This document shows, piece by piece, positions 61,096-64,000 of a DNA stretch of 64,000 bases (its first letter is position 1; each line of letters begins with the position of its first letter). Location: the NCBI GenBank assembly GCA_964247055.1, contig OZ176052.1, positions 2,480,001 to 2,544,000 of the forward strand, read 5' to 3'. The position numbers were made by a program, and so were the translations under genes. Source of the stretch: Paragordius varius (taxonomy: Eukaryota > Nematomorpha). The notes beneath the pieces are model-generated. The model saw only the letters and a list, made by a program, of their open reading frames with translations, did no database searches and was not told the DNA's origin.

Positions 61096-61780
61096 AAAAT
61101 AATAAGCTAATTTTAGGCGGTTTGCCGTTAAATGAAAAAATATATCTGTATTAAGTTATTTGTCTGCCTAATTTCCTCTGGCGTCTGCTCATAGTTAACC
61201 GGGCTATGATTCGTTATATATATGTATATATATATGGGGTGTTCAGCATGCGGTACTCCTATTTAATCCTTCAAATACAACATTTAATTTGGAAAAATAT
61301 ACTATTAGTGGCTTAGAAAAATAATTAAATTTGTTTTAAAAATCAATATATTTTTCATATCAATTAGTCAGATTTATCGTTGATTATTAGGAGAGGGTTA
61401 TTTTAAGACCGTAATATATGAATACGTACCTGAACCATACATTGGATTTAAGTACTTTATAAGCTCTTTAAGGTAAAAATTATCATTTTATGGTTCAAAA
61501 TCATCCAAAAGTTTTATAGACAAAAACCGTAAAGATAAATAGACAACTTAAAATAATTAGTAATTATATCGTGGGTGTAATTTAAAATCCCACGTATATC
61601 TATTAAAATATTATTAACTAATGCACATTTTTTTCAGGTCACCGGTGAAGCCCTTTCTGTTGAGCTCCCCTTATCTAAACAATGGTATACACATAATAAT
61701 ATATTCATTAGCGTACCTAAAAAATAAATTAAATTTTTTTGTTAAATATTTTTTTATTTGCCTGTATGTAATACGGCTTA

Positions 61781-62165
61781 CACTGTGTGTGCAAAAAAGG
61801 GGTTAATTTTTTTTAACAAAAATTTTTTTCTAAATGAGATAGCTTATGACCAGCGAATTGATTTTCCGCAAAAATTATTATTTGTTGACAACCTAGTTTT
61901 TAAAATATTGAGAGAAAGTCGAAATCGGGCAAAAAGTGAAAATTAAGGATAATTAAGGATAATTCAAAAAATAATGACAAAATTTGAGATATATAGTATA
62001 GTTTATTATTATTAATATATATTTTTTCAATATATAAATAGCCTAACATTATATAGTTAGGGTTTCTTTGAAATTTCAGCTCAAAAGATGGCGTTTTTCT
62101 TTTAAATCACTCAAAATACAAAAAATTTTTTATGAAATTATATTAGAATATTTTTTTTAGTTAAA
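61781..62165. repeat. direct repeat, left copy
   Basis: About 385 bp starting CACTGTGTGTGCAAAAAA. It shares with 62724-63092 the blocks GAGATAGCTTATGA, TTGTTGACAACCTAGTTTTT, GAAATCGGGCAAA, AAGGATAATTCAAAAAATAATG and GCTCAAAAGATGGCGTTTTT. The copies are in the same orientation, with drift at maybe one position in eight. No coding frame. Confidence 0.8.
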
Positions 62166-62170
62166 CTCAC

Positions 62171-62506
62171 TTTTTATTTTAGCATTTTTTGTCATTTGGT
62201 TTATGAATGTTTAAAAAATATATACTGTTTTATTTTGGAATCTTACATGAGTGGTAATTTTTAAGCATATAATTTATGCAAAATAGGGTTTAAAAGTAGT
62301 GGAATATCAACCAACAATCCTTACAAATCCCTGTAACAAGTCTTAAAACAAATTAAAATGTACGGATTGTTGTTTGTATTCCACTACTTTTAAATCCTAT
62401 TTTGCATTAATTATAAACATTATAATTCTCACTCATGTAAGATTCCATAGTATAAATTTTTCATACACTTATATAATAGATGACAAAAAATGCAAAAATA
62501 AAAAAC
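62171..62506. mobile_element. fold-back element between two direct repeats
   Basis: A hairpin with arms of about 150 bp: the left arm has TATTTTAGCATTTTTTGTCA, GGAATCTTACATGAGTG, TGCAAAATAGGGTTTAAAAG and TAGTGGAATATCAACCAACA; the right arm has the inverse of each (ending TGACAAAAAATGCAAAAATA). The loop is near 62326-62345. No coding sequence. It starts only 6 bp after the left direct repeat. Confidence 0.75.
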
Positions 62507-62723
62507 AATATTTTTGGTTTTATTTTGATATGTAAGTTTATTTTACTGATAATAAATGTTAAGATTTTAATAGTTTAGCTATTAAATAATATATATAAAA
62601 ATCTCTTCGCTATATAGAAAATATTATCAACTATTTCGGCATGTTAAGGATAAGTATGGCCTATACATATTAGAATATGGAAATGATCATCTGTTTAAGA
62701 ATATTTAAAAGCAGTGGTTAATA

Positions 62724-63092
62724 ACACTGTGTGCAAAAAAATTTTTCACATTTAACAAATTTTTTTTTATGAGATAGCTTATGATCAGCGTATTCATTTG
62801 CCGTAAAAGTTTTCATTTGTTGACAACCTAGTTTTTAAATATTGAGAGAAAACCGAAATCGGGCAAATAGTGAAATTTAAGGATATTTAAGGATAATTCA
62901 AAAAATAATGATAAATTTTGAGATATTATGGCTTATTATCATTTTAGGATATATTTTCAATATATAAATAGCCTAAAATCATATAGTTATGGTTTCTATA
63001 AAATATCAGCTCAAAAGATGGCGTTTTTCTTTTAACACTCTCAAAAGACAAAACATTTATGAAACTATATTAAAATAATTTTTTTAAATTGT
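62724..63092. repeat. direct repeat, right copy
   Basis: Starts ACACTGTGTGCAAAAAAATT and follows the left copy to about AAACTATATTAAAATAATTT. See the entry at 61781. The pair plus hairpin spans about 1.3 kb. Confidence 0.8.
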
Positions 63093-63154
63093 TCGGTCCA
63101 AAAAAAGAGATTTAACTCAAATTTATATGATAAAATTTTTAACATTTGCTTTGT

Positions 63155-63315
63155 ATTCGTAAGGAACTTTCGAATCCGTCAAAGTGTAAAGATCTTTTGG
63201 TAAATAAAAATCTATCATCCACCATCTCAAAGGGAACATCTTTGGCGTTGTATTCGCCTCGATATATAGCCACAAAACCGATTGCTGCATATATATCCCA
63301 ATACTTCTAACATAG
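63155..63315 (-). CDS. possible last exon of an unrecognised gene
   Basis: After an acceptor-like TACTATGTTAG at about 63308-63318 (minus strand) comes KYWDIYAAIGFVAIYRGEYN, then AKDVPFEMVDDRFLFTKRSL and HFDGFESSLRIQSKC before TAA. The codon usage and composition are less AT-biased than the surroundings, and the peptide reads like a folded protein rather than noise. Another frame is also open over the same bases, so the choice is not certain. A possible upstream exon near 63532-63573 (AIQNPPKTFHNSMG) would join in frame. I do not recognise the family; the rest of the gene would lie beyond the right edge. Confidence 0.35.
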
Positions 63316-63599
63316 TATATAAGCATTATTATAAATTAAGCAACACTTTATTATATTATTTTTATTATTATACTTTATATATGTATAATTAATGTAAACA
63401 TTGTATATGCCATAGGGAAGTGTGTTCCACAAACATACATCGTTTTCAATAACCAAGTAAATTTCTAAATGAACAGTTTATTTACATCAATTAATTAGAC
63501 TCGAGTTAAAAATAACTTATAAATTCTATACCCATTGAATTATGAAATGTCTTTGGTGGATTCTGAATTGCTAAAAATATATATATCAATTTAATTAGA

Positions 63600-64000
63600 A
63601 TTAAAATATACATTGATTATTTTTCAATGAATATTGCCAGATAGCTTATCAACAAAGGAAATTTGTATATTTGATTTTTCACTTAGCCAATAATAATTCT
63701 CTTTCCTGTCAGGCTTACAAAAAAAGTAATTTGATAAACATTCGTTACTTCAAAATTTCATTGAAGTGTCTACGCTTATAAATTTAAGATAAATATAAAT
63801 TTACTTTAAAATCCCCGAATTTGAAGGCGAATTAATCTTTAAGAAATGATAGAAATGGTTAGCAGCTTTTATACAGTTTCTCAGATATTTTAATTTTTTT
63901 ATACGGTACGCTTAAAAATATAGAAATTTAAATTAAGCAAAGTGTGCTTTTTTAAAATTTTGCATAAACTAATTGTTAATTGTTTATAACCTTAAGTTAA
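63600..64000. other. right edge, no clear gene
   Basis: AT-rich DNA. A weak minus-strand candidate exon after GCCTGACAG near 63708 reads KENYYWLSEKSNIQISFVDK, which could belong to the gene suggested at 63155. No donor could be fixed with confidence. Confidence 0.25.

Noticed and set aside
61781-63092. LTR retroelement bounded by two direct repeats
   Set aside because: The repeats lack TG..CA ends, no tRNA primer site or polypurine tract follows, the inner part is only about 560 bp and holds a hairpin, and there is no coding sequence. Kept as an unexplained direct repeat pair.

Overview
The window is very AT-rich DNA, roughly three quarters A+T by eye. It comes from a eukaryote whose proteins look animal-like: an ATG2 lipid-transfer protein with the animal-type LIR/WIPI region, a bestrophin, a full MLH1 and an ISOC-type isochorismatase hydrolase. 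The genes are split by many introns. Most introns are 60-700 nt, but at least four are only 21-27 nt, close to the shortest spliceosomal introns known in animals. Repeats are short DNA transposon derivatives (TTAA-target MITEs, hAT- and mariner-related pieces, long fold-back elements) plus two LINE/SINE-type tails. I do not name a species. An AT-rich invertebrate, possibly a reduced or parasitic one, would fit.

Layout. Positions 753-22730, plus strand: one large ATG2 gene with about 40 exons. Positions 25933-26943, minus: a three-exon gene for a 306-residue protein with a FLYWCH/WRKY-GCM1-like N-terminal domain and an acidic C-terminal half. Positions 29717-30372, minus: a two-exon ISOC-like hydrolase (194 aa). 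Positions 34666-37374, minus: a six-exon bestrophin chloride channel (641 aa). Positions 39061-48059, minus: a 13-exon MLH1 (843 aa). For the last four genes the exon sums are divisible by three and all junctions keep frame, which supports the models. From 48060 to the right edge the DNA is mostly repeats and transposon fossils: a hAT transposase relic at about 57540-59095, a mariner transposase relic at about 60120-61095 and several MITEs. A possible terminal exon of an unrecognised minus-strand gene lies at about 63155-63315.

The genes do not form a pathway. ATG2 moves lipid from the ER to growing autophagosomes, MLH1 works in mismatch repair, bestrophin is a calcium-gated anion channel, and ISOC is a small hydrolase of unclear substrate. 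The most unusual points are the ultrashort introns, a GC-AG intron, two independent cases of a TTAA-type MITE inserted into another copy of itself, and a cluster of fold-back elements with arms of 150-270 bp.
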